From contig JNKK01000006.1 in the NCBI GenBank assembly GCA_000702845.1, forward strand, positions 1-64,000: DNA of 64,000 nt, in the 5' to 3' direction. Each line of letters begins with the position of its first letter. Within the stretch, counting starts at the first letter, position 1. Positions 1 through 7,786 of this stretch are shown piece by piece. A program made the translations under genes and the position numbers. Source of the stretch: Lachnospiraceae bacterium FE2018 (GTDB taxonomy: Bacteria > Bacillota > Clostridia > Lachnospirales > Lachnospiraceae). Below the pieces are notes generated by a model. The model saw only the letters and a list, made by a program, of their open reading frames with translations. It made no database searches and had not been told where the DNA came from.

Positions 1-1395
1 ACAAATGATGCACCGCTTGATACAAAGGTTGGCGGCGGCGTAACAGTCGGAGCACCTGGCGATATCAACATCGCAAACCAGGGCAACCTGAATATTACGG
101 ATCTGGATGCTGACGGAAACGCAGCAGCAGACCGCGATGTAACGCTGACAGCAACCGGCGATATCAATTCGGATAAGCAGATCAAGGCAGACAACGCCGA
201 GATCAACACCGTAGACGGCAATGTCGGATCTTCTGAGAATCCGCTGGATCTCAGTGTAAATCACCTCGACGGAACCATTTCCGGCGACGGAACAGGAACC
301 GGCAATGCAGCAATCACAAACGACAAAGACGTAGTGATCGGAGATCTGACAGCATCCGGCAAACTGAACCTCAATGTCAAGGGCAGCATCACCGGCGAAC
401 AGAAACCGGCTGGTGAGGACCCGGCAAATGTAACAGCAAATACAGCAGATATCACCGCGACAGGCGATGTCGGAACAACCGATAATCCGCTCAACACAGC
501 GGTCGACAATCTGAAGATCAACAGCGGCGGCGATGTCAATGTCAATTCCGAGAAATCTACGACAATCGATCAGATCAACGGAAAAGACATTAACCTCAAC
601 GTAGACGGCGATGTAACAGCAGGCAAAGGCAACGAAAACGGTGCAAACATCACAGGCGACAATCTGAACCTGGATGCAGAAGGCAGTGTAGGAACCAAGG
701 ATAAGCCGCTTGTAACTGATGTGAAAGGCGAGACCAATATTAACAGTAAGTACGGTGAAGCAAATTCAGCGAAACCGACACCGAAGCCGACGCCGAAGCC
801 GACACCGAAACCGACGCCGAAGCCGACACCGAAGCCGACACCAAAACCGACCGGAATCTACAAAGCAGTCATAACGGATGATACCATCACGTATAAGATT
901 GCGAATGGTACGGCTCAGATCATCAAGATCGTCGGAAATACAGTATCGAAAGCAGCGAAATCGCTTAAGCTTGCGACATTGAAGAATCCGGTGACCAATA
1001 AGATGGTGCCAGTGACGGATATCTTTAAGGATACGTTTAACAGCAACGAAGGCCGTCGTGTTACGAAGCTGACACTCACACCGCCGGCAGGCATCAACAT
1101 CGTGATCCATACAGGCGCATTCAACAAATCCAAAGTCAAGAAGCTGAATCTGAAGCTTGGCAAGAAAGGCAAAGTCACGATTCAGAAGAACGCATGGAAG
1201 AAGACGAAAGCAAGAAAAGTTAAGATCACGATCAAAGCCAAGAAGGCAAAACAGGTAGTTGTCAAGAAGAAAGCGTTTAAGTATCTCAAGAAGAAATCAG
1301 TGATTAAAGTGAAGAAATCCATGTCGAAGAAACAGTTTAATAAGCTGAAAAAGAAACTGAAAAAGGCCGGATTCAAAGGAAAAATTAAACGATGA
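1..1395 (+). CDS. C-terminal part of a large repetitive surface protein (5' end outside window)
   Basis: The reading frame is open from the first base, so the gene starts upstream of the window; 464 residues are visible. The first ~250 residues are Asp/Asn/Gly-rich beta-repeats in which blocks like GDVGTTDNPL and GSVGTKDKPL recur, as in filamentous-haemagglutinin-like adhesins. A (KPTP)n linker follows (about 772-855). The end is a strongly basic domain of ~180 residues (VKKLNLKLGKKGKVTI, KKAFKYLKKKSVIKVKK) resembling the Lys-rich BspA/LRR_5-like ends of Lachnospiraceae surface proteins. No LPXTG motif or C-terminal membrane segment is visible, so attachment may rely on the basic domain binding wall polymers; this is inference. 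The internal ATG at 334 is not the true start. A strong terminator follows at 1442. Confidence 0.75.
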   Translation, partial: TNDAPLDTKVGGGVTVGAPGDINIANQGNLNITDLDADGNAAADRDVTLTATGDINSDKQIKADNAEINTVDGNVGSSENPLDLSVNHLDGTISGDGTGTGNAAITNDKDVVIGDLTASGKLNLNVKGSITGEQKPAGEDPANVTANTADITATGDVGTTDNPLNTAVDNLKINSGGDVNVNSEKSTTIDQINGKDINLNVDGDVTAGKGNENGANITGDNLNLDAEGSVGTKDKPLVTDVKGETNINSKYGEANSAKPTPKPTPKPTPKPTPKPTPKPTPKPTGIYKAVITDDTITYKIANGTAQIIKIVGNTVSKAAKSLKLATLKNPVTNKMVPVTDIFKDTFNSNEGRRVTKLTLTPPAGINIVIHTGAFNKSKVKKLNLKLGKKGKVTIQKNAWKKTKARKVKITIKAKKAKQVVVKKKAFKYLKKKSVIKVKKSMSKKQFNKLKKKLKKAGFKGKIKR

Positions 1396-1441
1396 AGAAG
1401 GCAGACGCTGAATCATTGAATCATACCTGAAACAAAACAGA

Positions 1442-1476
1442 GGCAGCCGGTTCTTAATTGAACCGGCTGCCTTTCT
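1442..1476 (+). terminator. Intrinsic terminator after the surface protein
   Basis: A perfect 12-bp stem GGCAGCCGGTTC / GAACCGGCTGCC with a 6-nt loop is followed by TTTCT. It ends the transcript of the surface-protein gene. Confidence 0.85.
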
Positions 1477-1505
1477 GCATGACGGCGCTCAGACATCCGC
1501 CGGCT

Positions 1506-1548
1506 GAACGCCGCAAAGCAGGAGGCCGAACGCCGCAAAAGCAGGAGG
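1506..1548 (+). repeat. Short direct repeat, two copies of ~20 bp
   Basis: GAACGCCGCAAAGCAGGAGG occurs at 1506-1525 and again, with one inserted A, at 1528-1548. It lies between the terminator and the next promoter and codes for nothing obvious. Confidence 0.6.
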
Positions 1549-1589
1549 TCGGATGGAGAAAGAGCAGAACTGTCCGCACACCTGTATGA

Positions 1590-1618
1590 TTGCAGGTCAA
1601 AGGGTTTTCATGTATAAT
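1590..1618 (+). promoter_or_regulatory. Sigma-A promoter for the beta-CASP nuclease gene
   Basis: TTGCAG (1590-1595), a 17-bp spacer and TATAAT (1613-1618) lie 55 bp before the ATG at 1673. Confidence 0.75.
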
Positions 1619-1672
1619 TTTTATATAGTTATCTGGTTTTGTGATTGATTGATTTAACAGCGGGGAATTGCC

Positions 1673-3283
1673 ATGCGAATAACATTTTTAGGTGCAACAC
1701 ATGAGGTGACAGGCAGCTGTTATTATATCGAGGCGGCAGGTTTCCGTTTTCTGGTAGACTACGGAATGGAACAGGGCGTCGACTGCTTTGAAAACCAGCC
1801 GATACCGGTTCCGCCCGCAGACCTGGATTTTATGCTGCTGACACATGCGCATATTGATCATTCCGGCCTGATTCCGAAATTGTATGCGGAAGGATTCCGC
1901 GGAGATATCTACACGACAGAGGCAACTGCAGATCTCTGCAGCATCATGCTTCGCGACAGTGCTCATATTCAGGAGTTTGAGGCGGAGTGGCGAAACCGTA
2001 AGGGCAAACGTCTGGGAAAAGAAGAATACGTCCCTCTGTATACGATGGCAGATGCGCTGGAAGCAGTTACGCACCTGCATGGTGAACCTTACGGGATGAA
2101 TATCAAGCTGCGCGACGGCATCCGGGTGCGGTTCGTGGATGCTGGCCATCTGCTCGGCTCTGCAAGTATTGAGCTGTGGCTGAAAGAGGGTGATGTCGAG
2201 AAAAAGCTTGTATTTTCCGGAGATATCGGAAATCTGAATCAGCCGCTGATCAACGATCCGACATATCTGAAAGAAGCAGACTATGTGATCATGGAGTCGA
2301 CTTACGGCGACCGGTCGCACGGCGAGGAGCAGCCGGATTATACTGCAGAACTTGCCCGGGTGATTCAGAGGACGCTGGACCGGGGCGGCAACGTGGTAAT
2401 TCCTTCCTTTGCTGTCGGCAGAACGCAGGAAATGCTTTACTTCATCCGGCAGATCAAAGAGAAGAAGCTGATTCACGGACATGATGGATTCACAGTGCAT
2501 ATCGACAGTCCTCTGGCAATTGAGGCGACGTCGATTTTTGATAAACACTATATGGACTGCTTTGACGAAGAAGCAATCAAACTGGTGGAAGCCGGGATCA
2601 ATCCGATTCGTTTTCCTGGCCTGAAGATTGCGATCACATCAGAAGATTCGAGAGAAATCAATGAAGATGAAAGACCGAAAGTGATCATTTCCGCCAGCGG
2701 CATGTGCGACGCAGGAAGAATCAAACACCATCTGAAGCACAATCTGTGGCGGAAAGACAGCACGATTCTGTTCGTCGGCTATCAGGCAGCCGGAACCCTC
2801 GGCCGCGCCCTGATCGATGGAACAAAGGAAGTAAAACTGTTCGGTGAGCAGATCGCGGTGGCAGCAGAAATCACTTCACTTCCGGGACTCAGCGGACATG
2901 CAGACAACGCGGGACTTATGAAGTGGGCATCTTCATTCTCTGAAAACCCGCCGGAGCATGTCTTTGTTACACACGGCGAAGATACCGTGACGGAACTGTT
3001 TGCTGACCGTCTCCGCACAGAGCTGGGGTATCAGGCAGACGCGCCGTATTCCGGCTGGATTTTCAATCTGGAGACCGGTGAATTTGAAGCAGTTCCTGCC
3101 GGTGTACGTGTCGCGAAACCGATGAAGGCAGCTGCACGGAAGGCACAGTCCGTATTTGAAAGATTGTGGGCTGCAGGACAGCGCCTGCTTACCGTTATCC
3201 GTCATAACGAAGGCGGTGCGAACAAAGATCTTGCAAGGTTTGCGGATCAGATCAACTCGCTGTGTGATAAGTGGGACCGGTAA
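1673..3283 (+). CDS. Beta-CASP metallo-beta-lactamase-fold ribonuclease
   Basis: 536 residues. The N-terminal metallo-beta-lactamase fold shows the zinc motif THAHIDH near residue 58, the later His in DAGHLLGS and the Asp of SGDIGN. The beta-CASP insert follows (GGNVVIPSFAVGRTQEML, then KVIISASGMCDAGR), and the RMMBL end has LSGHADNAGL and FVTHGED. This order is that of CPSF-73-like RNA nucleases; unlike RNase J it is short, without the long C-terminal extension, and closer to the YsgA/YtbE-size bacterial MBL-RNA exonucleases. Probable role: RNA maturation or decay in the cytoplasm. The last ~60 residues (KAAARKAQSVFERLWAAGQ) are an extra basic tail. Monocistronic: own promoter at 1590, and a terminator-like hairpin at 3417. 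RNA specificity cannot be read from sequence. Confidence 0.85.
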   Translation: MRITFLGATHEVTGSCYYIEAAGFRFLVDYGMEQGVDCFENQPIPVPPADLDFMLLTHAHIDHSGLIPKLYAEGFRGDIYTTEATADLCSIMLRDSAHIQEFEAEWRNRKGKRLGKEEYVPLYTMADALEAVTHLHGEPYGMNIKLRDGIRVRFVDAGHLLGSASIELWLKEGDVEKKLVFSGDIGNLNQPLINDPTYLKEADYVIMESTYGDRSHGEEQPDYTAELARVIQRTLDRGGNVVIPSFAVGRTQEMLYFIRQIKEKKLIHGHDGFTVHIDSPLAIEATSIFDKHYMDCFDEEAIKLVEAGINPIRFPGLKIAITSEDSREINEDERPKVIISASGMCDAGRIKHHLKHNLWRKDSTILFVGYQAAGTLGRALIDGTKEVKLFGEQIAVAAEITSLPGLSGHADNAGLMKWASSFSENPPEHVFVTHGEDTVTELFADRLRTELGYQADAPYSGWIFNLETGEFEAVPAGVRVAKPMKAAARKAQSVFERLWAAGQRLLTVIRHNEGGANKDLARFADQINSLCDKWDR

Positions 3284-3292
3284 GCCGGGAGC

Positions 3293-3417
3293 AGTTGGCT
3301 TCTGCTCATGTGGTTTCTGAGCATGTGGCTTTTGATTTGAGCATTTGGCTTTTTGGATCAATTGATTTTGGTTCATGTGGCTTCTGATCACTTGGCCTCT
3401 GAACATTTGGTTTTGGA
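3293..3417 (+). repeat. Degenerate ~15-bp tandem repeat (ATGTGGCTTCTGAGC-like)
   Basis: About seven imperfect units such as ATGTGGTTTCTGAGC, ATGTGGCTTCTGATC and ACTTGGCCTCTGAAC follow the nuclease stop codon, ending at the terminator hairpin. Unit length varies from 15 to ~32 bp. No open frame makes sense of them. Confidence 0.55.
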
Positions 3418-3466
3418 AAAGTGCATCCGCAATTGCTGGGAGGAGTAGATGTGGATGCACTTTTTT
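3417..3466 (+). terminator. Intrinsic terminator with 12-bp stem
   Basis: AAAAGTGCATCC (3417-3428) pairs perfectly with GGATGCACTTTT (3453-3464), with further weak GCA/TGT pairing inside, followed by a T run. Its GTGCATCC core reappears in every unit of the 86-bp repeat just downstream. Confidence 0.75.
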
Positions 3467-3498
3467 ACGGGCTCCGGACGGCCAGTGAGGACTGAAGC

Positions 3499-3802
3499 AA
3501 GAAAAGTGCATCCGCAAAGCGGCAGAGCGGCGGGATGCGGATGCGAAAAATCCAGAGAGCAGACCTGGCCGAAGGAAACAAATCAAGAAAAGTGCATCCG
3601 CAAAGCAGGAAAGCGGCGGGATGCGGATGCGCAAAATCCAGAGATCAGACCTGGCCGAAGGAGACAAAGCAAGAAAAGTGCATCCGCAAAGCAGCAGAGC
3701 GGCGGGATGCGGATGCGCAAAATCCAGAGAGCAGACCCGGCCGAAGGAAACAAGTCAAGAAAAGTGCATCCGCAAAGCAGCAGAGTGGCGGGATGCGGAT
3801 GC
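3499..3802 (+). repeat. 86-bp tandem repeat, three full copies plus a partial fourth
   Basis: Copies begin at 3499, 3585, 3671 and 3757 (exact 86-bp spacing) with AAGAAAAGTGCATCCGCAAA. Each unit holds an inverted pair GCATCCGCA...TGCGGATGC able to form a hairpin. The period is not a multiple of 3, so all three forward frames stay open; the apparent ORFs here are artefacts. The array ends about 100 bp before mtnN. There are no unique spacers, so this is not CRISPR. Confidence 0.9.
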
Positions 3803-3905
3803 AGGTGCAAATAAAACAAGTAACGCAGACAATACAGGGATGGAATGGAAGAATCGAATAATCGAATCCGACAAAGCACAATTTGCAGAAGAGAGAGGAC
3901 TTGAA

Positions 3906-4616
3906 ATGTTCAACTTAATTGGAATAATCGGCGCGATGGAAGAGGAAGTCGCAGCGCTGAAAGCGGAAATGAGCGGCGTGGAAACGCGCGAGAAAGCCGG
4001 AATGGTATTTTTGAAGGGCAAGCTGTGCGGCAGAGAGGTGGTTGTGGTCCGGTCCGGAATCGCAAAGGTAAATGCCGGTATCTGTACACAGATTCTTGTA
4101 GATGATTATGACGTTGACGCGGTGATTAATACGGGAATTGCAGGAAGTCTGCAGAATACAATTGAGATCGGCGATATTGTCGTATCGACCGATGCGCTGC
4201 AGTATGACGTCCATGTAGAAGCGTTTGGTTACGCGCCCGGACAGATTCCGCGGATGGATACGCTGGCATTCCCGGCAGATGAGCGGTTGATTGCGCTGGC
4301 GGAACGTGTTTGCAGGGAAGTTAATCCGGAGATTGGCGTGCACCGCGGCCGGGTTGTTTCAGGGGATTGCTTTGTATCAGATCGGGCTGTTAAAGCAGAG
4401 TTAAAAGAAGTGCATCAGGGAAGCTGTGCCGAGATGGAAGGTGCAGCAATTGCGCAGGCTGCATATCTGAATCAGATTCCGTATGTGATCCTGCGGGCGA
4501 TTTCTGACAAGGCGGACGACAGCGCGACAGTGGATTATGACACCTTTGAGAAGATGGCAATCCGGCACTGCGTGAATCTGGTCAGAGGTATGGTTTCATC
4601 CATGTCGAATTCCTGA
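3906..4616 (+). CDS. mtnN: 5'-methylthioadenosine/S-adenosylhomocysteine nucleosidase
   Basis: 236 residues. It cleaves adenine from MTA and SAH (and 5'-deoxyadenosine), recycling by-products of methylation and radical-SAM reactions. Family landmarks are present: GAMEEEV at the N-terminus (catalytic Glu), INTGIAGSL, the substrate Glu in EMEGAA and the catalytic Asp in AISDKAD. The frame runs upstream through the 86-bp repeats, but the start chosen is the ATG at 3906 because the family begins at exactly this point (MxxxIGIIGAMEEE) and AGAGAGG lies just upstream. No terminator is evident before the convergent gene. Its substrate 5'-deoxyadenosine is also made by the radical-SAM activase encoded at 55.9 kb, but there is no linkage. 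Confidence 0.93.
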   Translation: MFNLIGIIGAMEEEVAALKAEMSGVETREKAGMVFLKGKLCGREVVVVRSGIAKVNAGICTQILVDDYDVDAVINTGIAGSLQNTIEIGDIVVSTDALQYDVHVEAFGYAPGQIPRMDTLAFPADERLIALAERVCREVNPEIGVHRGRVVSGDCFVSDRAVKAELKEVHQGSCAEMEGAAIAQAAYLNQIPYVILRAISDKADDSATVDYDTFEKMAIRHCVNLVRGMVSSMSNS

Positions 4617-4700
4617 TACGAAGCGTCTGAGATTGACACACCATGTGCTGCAGTGCTAATGCTGTTAACAGCAAAAACATAGTACCATAGAAGAAAATAA

Positions 4701-4979
4701 TTATGCCGGATACGAAAAATCTTCCTCCAGCACCGAGATTTCCAGGAAGTCGAATTCGATTGCTTCAATAAAACTATCCTGCTTAAACTGCGTCTTTTTG
4801 TGACGCTGAAACTGTGTAATATTGGCGTCCAGCCAGATCGGCCGGGACAGATCAAACTGATAACAGATATCATTGAGGGCATCCATTACTTTGTGCGTAC
4901 GGGTGTCCTCTTTGTTATTTTCAATGACTATATCGCGCAGAACACGGCCGTCTTTTACGATTTTTCCCCAGAGCCGCAT
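4701..4979 (-). CDS. Small conserved-looking hypothetical protein, 92 aa
   Basis: Begins MRLWGKIVKDGRVLRD and ends LEEDFSYPA. The start at 4979 is fixed by a very strong Shine-Dalgarno on the minus strand (GGGAGGGAGG, 5-6 nt upstream); the longer frame reaching 5381 is spurious since it runs through the promoter region and into the hydratase gene. The sequence is mixed-charge with no signal peptide or membrane segment. Similar short proteins of this beginning occur in clostridia, from memory, without known function. It is divergent from the hydratase gene and shares with it the intergenic palindrome at 5030-5051. Confidence 0.7.
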   Translation of the reverse strand: MRLWGKIVKDGRVLRDIVIENNKEDTRTHKVMDALNDICYQFDLSRPIWLDANITQFQRHKKTQFKQDSFIEAIEFDFLEISVLEEDFSYPA

Positions 4980-5017
4980 GGAAACCTCCCTCCCGGAAAA
5001 TAATAGATGTCCCTGAC

Positions 5018-5051
5018 TTGCAAGAGCCATACCAGTTGTTTTATACTGGTA
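5018..5051 (+). promoter_or_regulatory. Probable promoter and TACCAGT/ACTGGTA operator before the hydratase gene
   Basis: TTGCAA (5018-5023), an 18-bp spacer and TATACT (5042-5047) form a plausible promoter. The palindrome TACCAGT-N8-ACTGGTA (5030-5036 and 5045-5051) overlaps the -10 box, as a repressor operator would. The regulator is unknown. Confidence 0.5.
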
Positions 5052-5142
5052 CAGGTAGTTTTTGGCTGAAATCAAAAAAATATAATTGTATTTACTATAT
5101 AGGATTTTTGCTGAATATGCAAAGGTGAAAGGAGTTTGGCAG

Positions 5143-7470
5143 ATGATTAAATTACATGAACAGGGTGCGTATCTGGTCGGCGGACAGACGATTATTCCGT
5201 CAGATGCAGAGGCGTCTGCAAAGCTGCAGGCCGCGGCCGGCAGAACGGTCAGTCCGGAAGAAGCAAAAAAAGAGACGATCGCCTGGGGAATACTGGAGGC
5301 ACACAATACTTCCGGCAATATGGAGCAGCTGCAGATTAAATTCGATAAGCTGACGTCACATGATATCACATTTGTCGGCATTATTCAGACAGCACGCGCG
5401 TCGGGTCTTGAAAAATTTCCGATTCCGTATGTGCTGACCAACTGTCACAACTCCCTGTGCGCAGTCGGCGGAACCATAAATGAGGATGATCACATGTTCG
5501 GCCTCTCATGCGCGAAGCGCTACGGCGGCATTTATGTACCGCCGCATCAGGCGGTCATTCATCAGTTTGCCCGTGAGATGCTGGCAGGCGGCGGCCGTAT
5601 GATTCTCGGCTCGGATTCACATACCCGTTACGGTGCACTCGGAACGATGGCGATGGGAGAAGGCGGACCGGAGCTGGTCAAACAGCTTCTGGAGCGAACC
5701 TATGATATCGCGATGCCGGGTGTTGTCGGTGTGTATCTGACCGGCGCTCCGGTGCCCGGCGTAGGACCGCAGGACGTGGCACTCGCGCTGATCAAAGCCG
5801 TATTTGACAATGGCTACGTTAAGAATAAAGTCATGGAGTTTGTCGGTCCCGGCGTCTCATCGCTGAGCACGGACTTCCGAATCGGCGTCGATGTTATGAC
5901 GACAGAGACAACCTGTCTTTCATCCATATGGCGCACAGATGATGAAGTAAAGAAATTCTATGAAGAGCACGGCCGTGTCGATGCGTACAGAGAACTGAAC
6001 CCGGGTGAAATTGCATACTATGACGGAATGATTGAAATTGATCTTTCTGAGATTCGCCCGATGATCGCAATGCCGTTCCATCCGAGCAACGCCTATACCA
6101 TCGAGGAAGTGAATGCAAACCTGATGGATATTCTGGATGATGTCGAGAAACGCGCGCAGGTATCACTGGACGGTAAGATTCCGTACTCTCTGAAGAATAA
6201 AGTGCACAACGGAAAGCTTCTTGTGGATCAGGGTATCATTGCGGGATGCGCAGGCGGCGGTTTTGAAAATATCTGCGACGCGGCGGATATTCTGCGCGGT
6301 CATTTTATCGGCGCAGATGATTTCACAATGAGCGTCTATCCGGCAAGCACGCCGATTTATATGGAACTGGCGAAAAACGGGGTTCTGGCGGATCTGATCC
6401 GGACAGGAACTGTTGTCAAGACGGCATTCTGCGGTCCCTGCTTCGGCGCGGGTGACACACCGGCACACAACGCGTTCTCCATCCGCCACTCTACCAGAAA
6501 CTTCCCGAACCGTGAGGGCTCGAAGATTCAGGAAGGACAGATTTCTTCCGTAGCACTGATGGATGCGCGCTCGATTGCGGCGACGGCAGTCAATCAGGGC
6601 TTCCTGACACCGGCAACTGAATATGCCGGTGAATACAGAAGACCGGTTTATCATTTTGACAAAGAGATCTACGCAAACCGCGTGTTCGACAGCCACGGCA
6701 AGGCAGATCCTTCTGTCGAAGTGAAGTTCGGCCCGAATATCAAGGACTGGCCGGTTATGGCAAAACTTCCGGAAAATATGATTCTGAAGGTTGTTTCTGA
6801 GATTCATGACCCGGTAACCACTACAGATGAACTGATTCCTTCCGGCGAGACTTCTTCGTACCGATCCAATCCGCTGCGTTTGTCTGAGTTTGCCCTTTCC
6901 AGAAAAGATCCGGCGTATGTAGGACGTGCGAAGGAAGTCCAGAAGGCAGAGCGCGCAATTGAGGCAGGCGAGGCACCGGAGGATGTGCTTCCGGAGATCG
7001 CACCGGTTCTTGATATGCTGGAACAGGCCTTCCCGAATCTGCAGGATGCAATTGAAAAGATTGCGGCAGGTGCGGAAGACGGAACAGAGGGTGTGCTGGG
7101 AATCGGCTCTACCATCTTTGCTGTCAAACCGGGAGACGGATCAGCCCGCGAGCAGGCGGCTTCCTGTCAGAAAGTGCTGGGCGGATGGGCCAATATCGCA
7201 AATGAATATGCCACAAAGCGTTATCGCTCCAACCTGATTAACTGGGGAATGCTTCCGTTCCTGATTCCGGAAGGGGAGCTTCCGTTCAAAAACGGTGACT
7301 ACCTGTTCGTCCCGGATATCCGCGCAGCGGTCGAGAATAAAGCAGATGAAATCACTGCCTACCGGGTAGGTGATGAAATGAAGGCATTTACCATGCGGCT
7401 CGGGGATCTGACGGATGATGAGCGCGAGATCATTATGAAAGGCTGTCTTATCAATTATTACAGGGGATGA
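5143..7470 (+). CDS. Aconitase-family hydratase, YbhJ-like
   Basis: 775 residues. Aconitase fold with the three cluster cysteines recognisable: Cys369 in AGCAGGGFE, and Cys430/Cys433 in [10 protein letters not shown]. Substrate-loop motifs include [12 protein letters not shown] near residue 160 and MAMGEGG. The first motif is GCAGGG rather than the GSCTNG of true aconitases, and overall layout fits the YbhJ-type hydratases (E. coli YbhJ, physiological substrate not established). The ATG at 5143 is chosen because AAAGGAG lies 8 nt upstream; an upstream in-frame ATG at 5086 lies in AT-rich promoter DNA. Monocistronic, with a terminator at 7543. It is probably a [4Fe-4S] dehydratase of central or accessory acid metabolism; calling it aconitase would go beyond the evidence. 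Confidence 0.8.
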   Translation: MIKLHEQGAYLVGGQTIIPSDAEASAKLQAAAGRTVSPEEAKKETIAWGILEAHNTSGNMEQLQIKFDKLTSHDITFVGIIQTARASGLEKFPIPYVLTNCHNSLCAVGGTINEDDHMFGLSCAKRYGGIYVPPHQAVIHQFAREMLAGGGRMILGSDSHTRYGALGTMAMGEGGPELVKQLLERTYDIAMPGVVGVYLTGAPVPGVGPQDVALALIKAVFDNGYVKNKVMEFVGPGVSSLSTDFRIGVDVMTTETTCLSSIWRTDDEVKKFYEEHGRVDAYRELNPGEIAYYDGMIEIDLSEIRPMIAMPFHPSNAYTIEEVNANLMDILDDVEKRAQVSLDGKIPYSLKNKVHNGKLLVDQGIIAGCAGGGFENICDAADILRGHFIGADDFTMSVYPASTPIYMELAKNGVLADLIRTGTVVKTAFCGPCFGAGDTPAHNAFSIRHSTRNFPNREGSKIQEGQISSVALMDARSIAATAVNQGFLTPATEYAGEYRRPVYHFDKEIYANRVFDSHGKADPSVEVKFGPNIKDWPVMAKLPENMILKVVSEIHDPVTTTDELIPSGETSSYRSNPLRLSEFALSRKDPAYVGRAKEVQKAERAIEAGEAPEDVLPEIAPVLDMLEQAFPNLQDAIEKIAAGAEDGTEGVLGIGSTIFAVKPGDGSAREQAASCQKVLGGWANIANEYATKRYRSNLINWGMLPFLIPEGELPFKNGDYLFVPDIRAAVENKADEITAYRVGDEMKAFTMRLGDLTDDEREIIMKGCLINYYRG

Positions 7471-7542
7471 GTTATGAGGATGCGTTAAGCCGGCTGAGCC
7501 ATAGCGGCAGAAGCACAGCGGCTGAACATCCGGAACAGACTG

Positions 7543-7573
7543 CAGAGGACTGGAAACAGTCCTCTGTTTTTTG
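7543..7573 (+). terminator. Intrinsic terminator after the hydratase gene
   Basis: CAGAGGACTG / CAGTCCTCTG, 10-bp stem with a GAAA loop, followed by TTTTTT. Confidence 0.9.
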
Positions 7574-7686
7574 GAAAAAATATGTATAAATTGACTTTTA
7601 TGATGATTTCCGGAGCTTTTTTTTCTGAATGGTGTTTTTGACTTGGAAAATGTACAAAAAAGCCTCGTTTTTCGGGGAAAATACAG

Positions 7687-7715
7687 GTGACAAACCGGCA
7701 GAAAAGTGGTATTAT
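7687..7715 (+). promoter_or_regulatory. Sigma-A promoter for the NlpC/P60 gene
   Basis: GTGACA (7687-7692), a 17-bp spacer and TATTAT (7710-7715), 71 bp before the start codon. The rest of 7574-7786 is AT-rich and shows nothing else. Confidence 0.65.
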
Positions 7716-7786
7716 GACTACGGATTTATTACGAAAAATTAATATTTGGGGAAATATTAATTATTAACTGAGGGTGAGTATAAATT

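Noticed and set aside
3449-3905. Overlapping open frames through the 86-bp repeats, including an N-terminal extension of mtnN
   Set aside because: The repeat has no stop in any frame and a period not divisible by 3; the products are repetitive peptides, and the enzyme family starts at 3906.
5143-7470. True aconitase (acnA/acnB) call
   Set aside because: The first cluster motif is GCAGGG, not GSCTNG, and the sequence fits YbhJ-like hydratases better; substrate left open.
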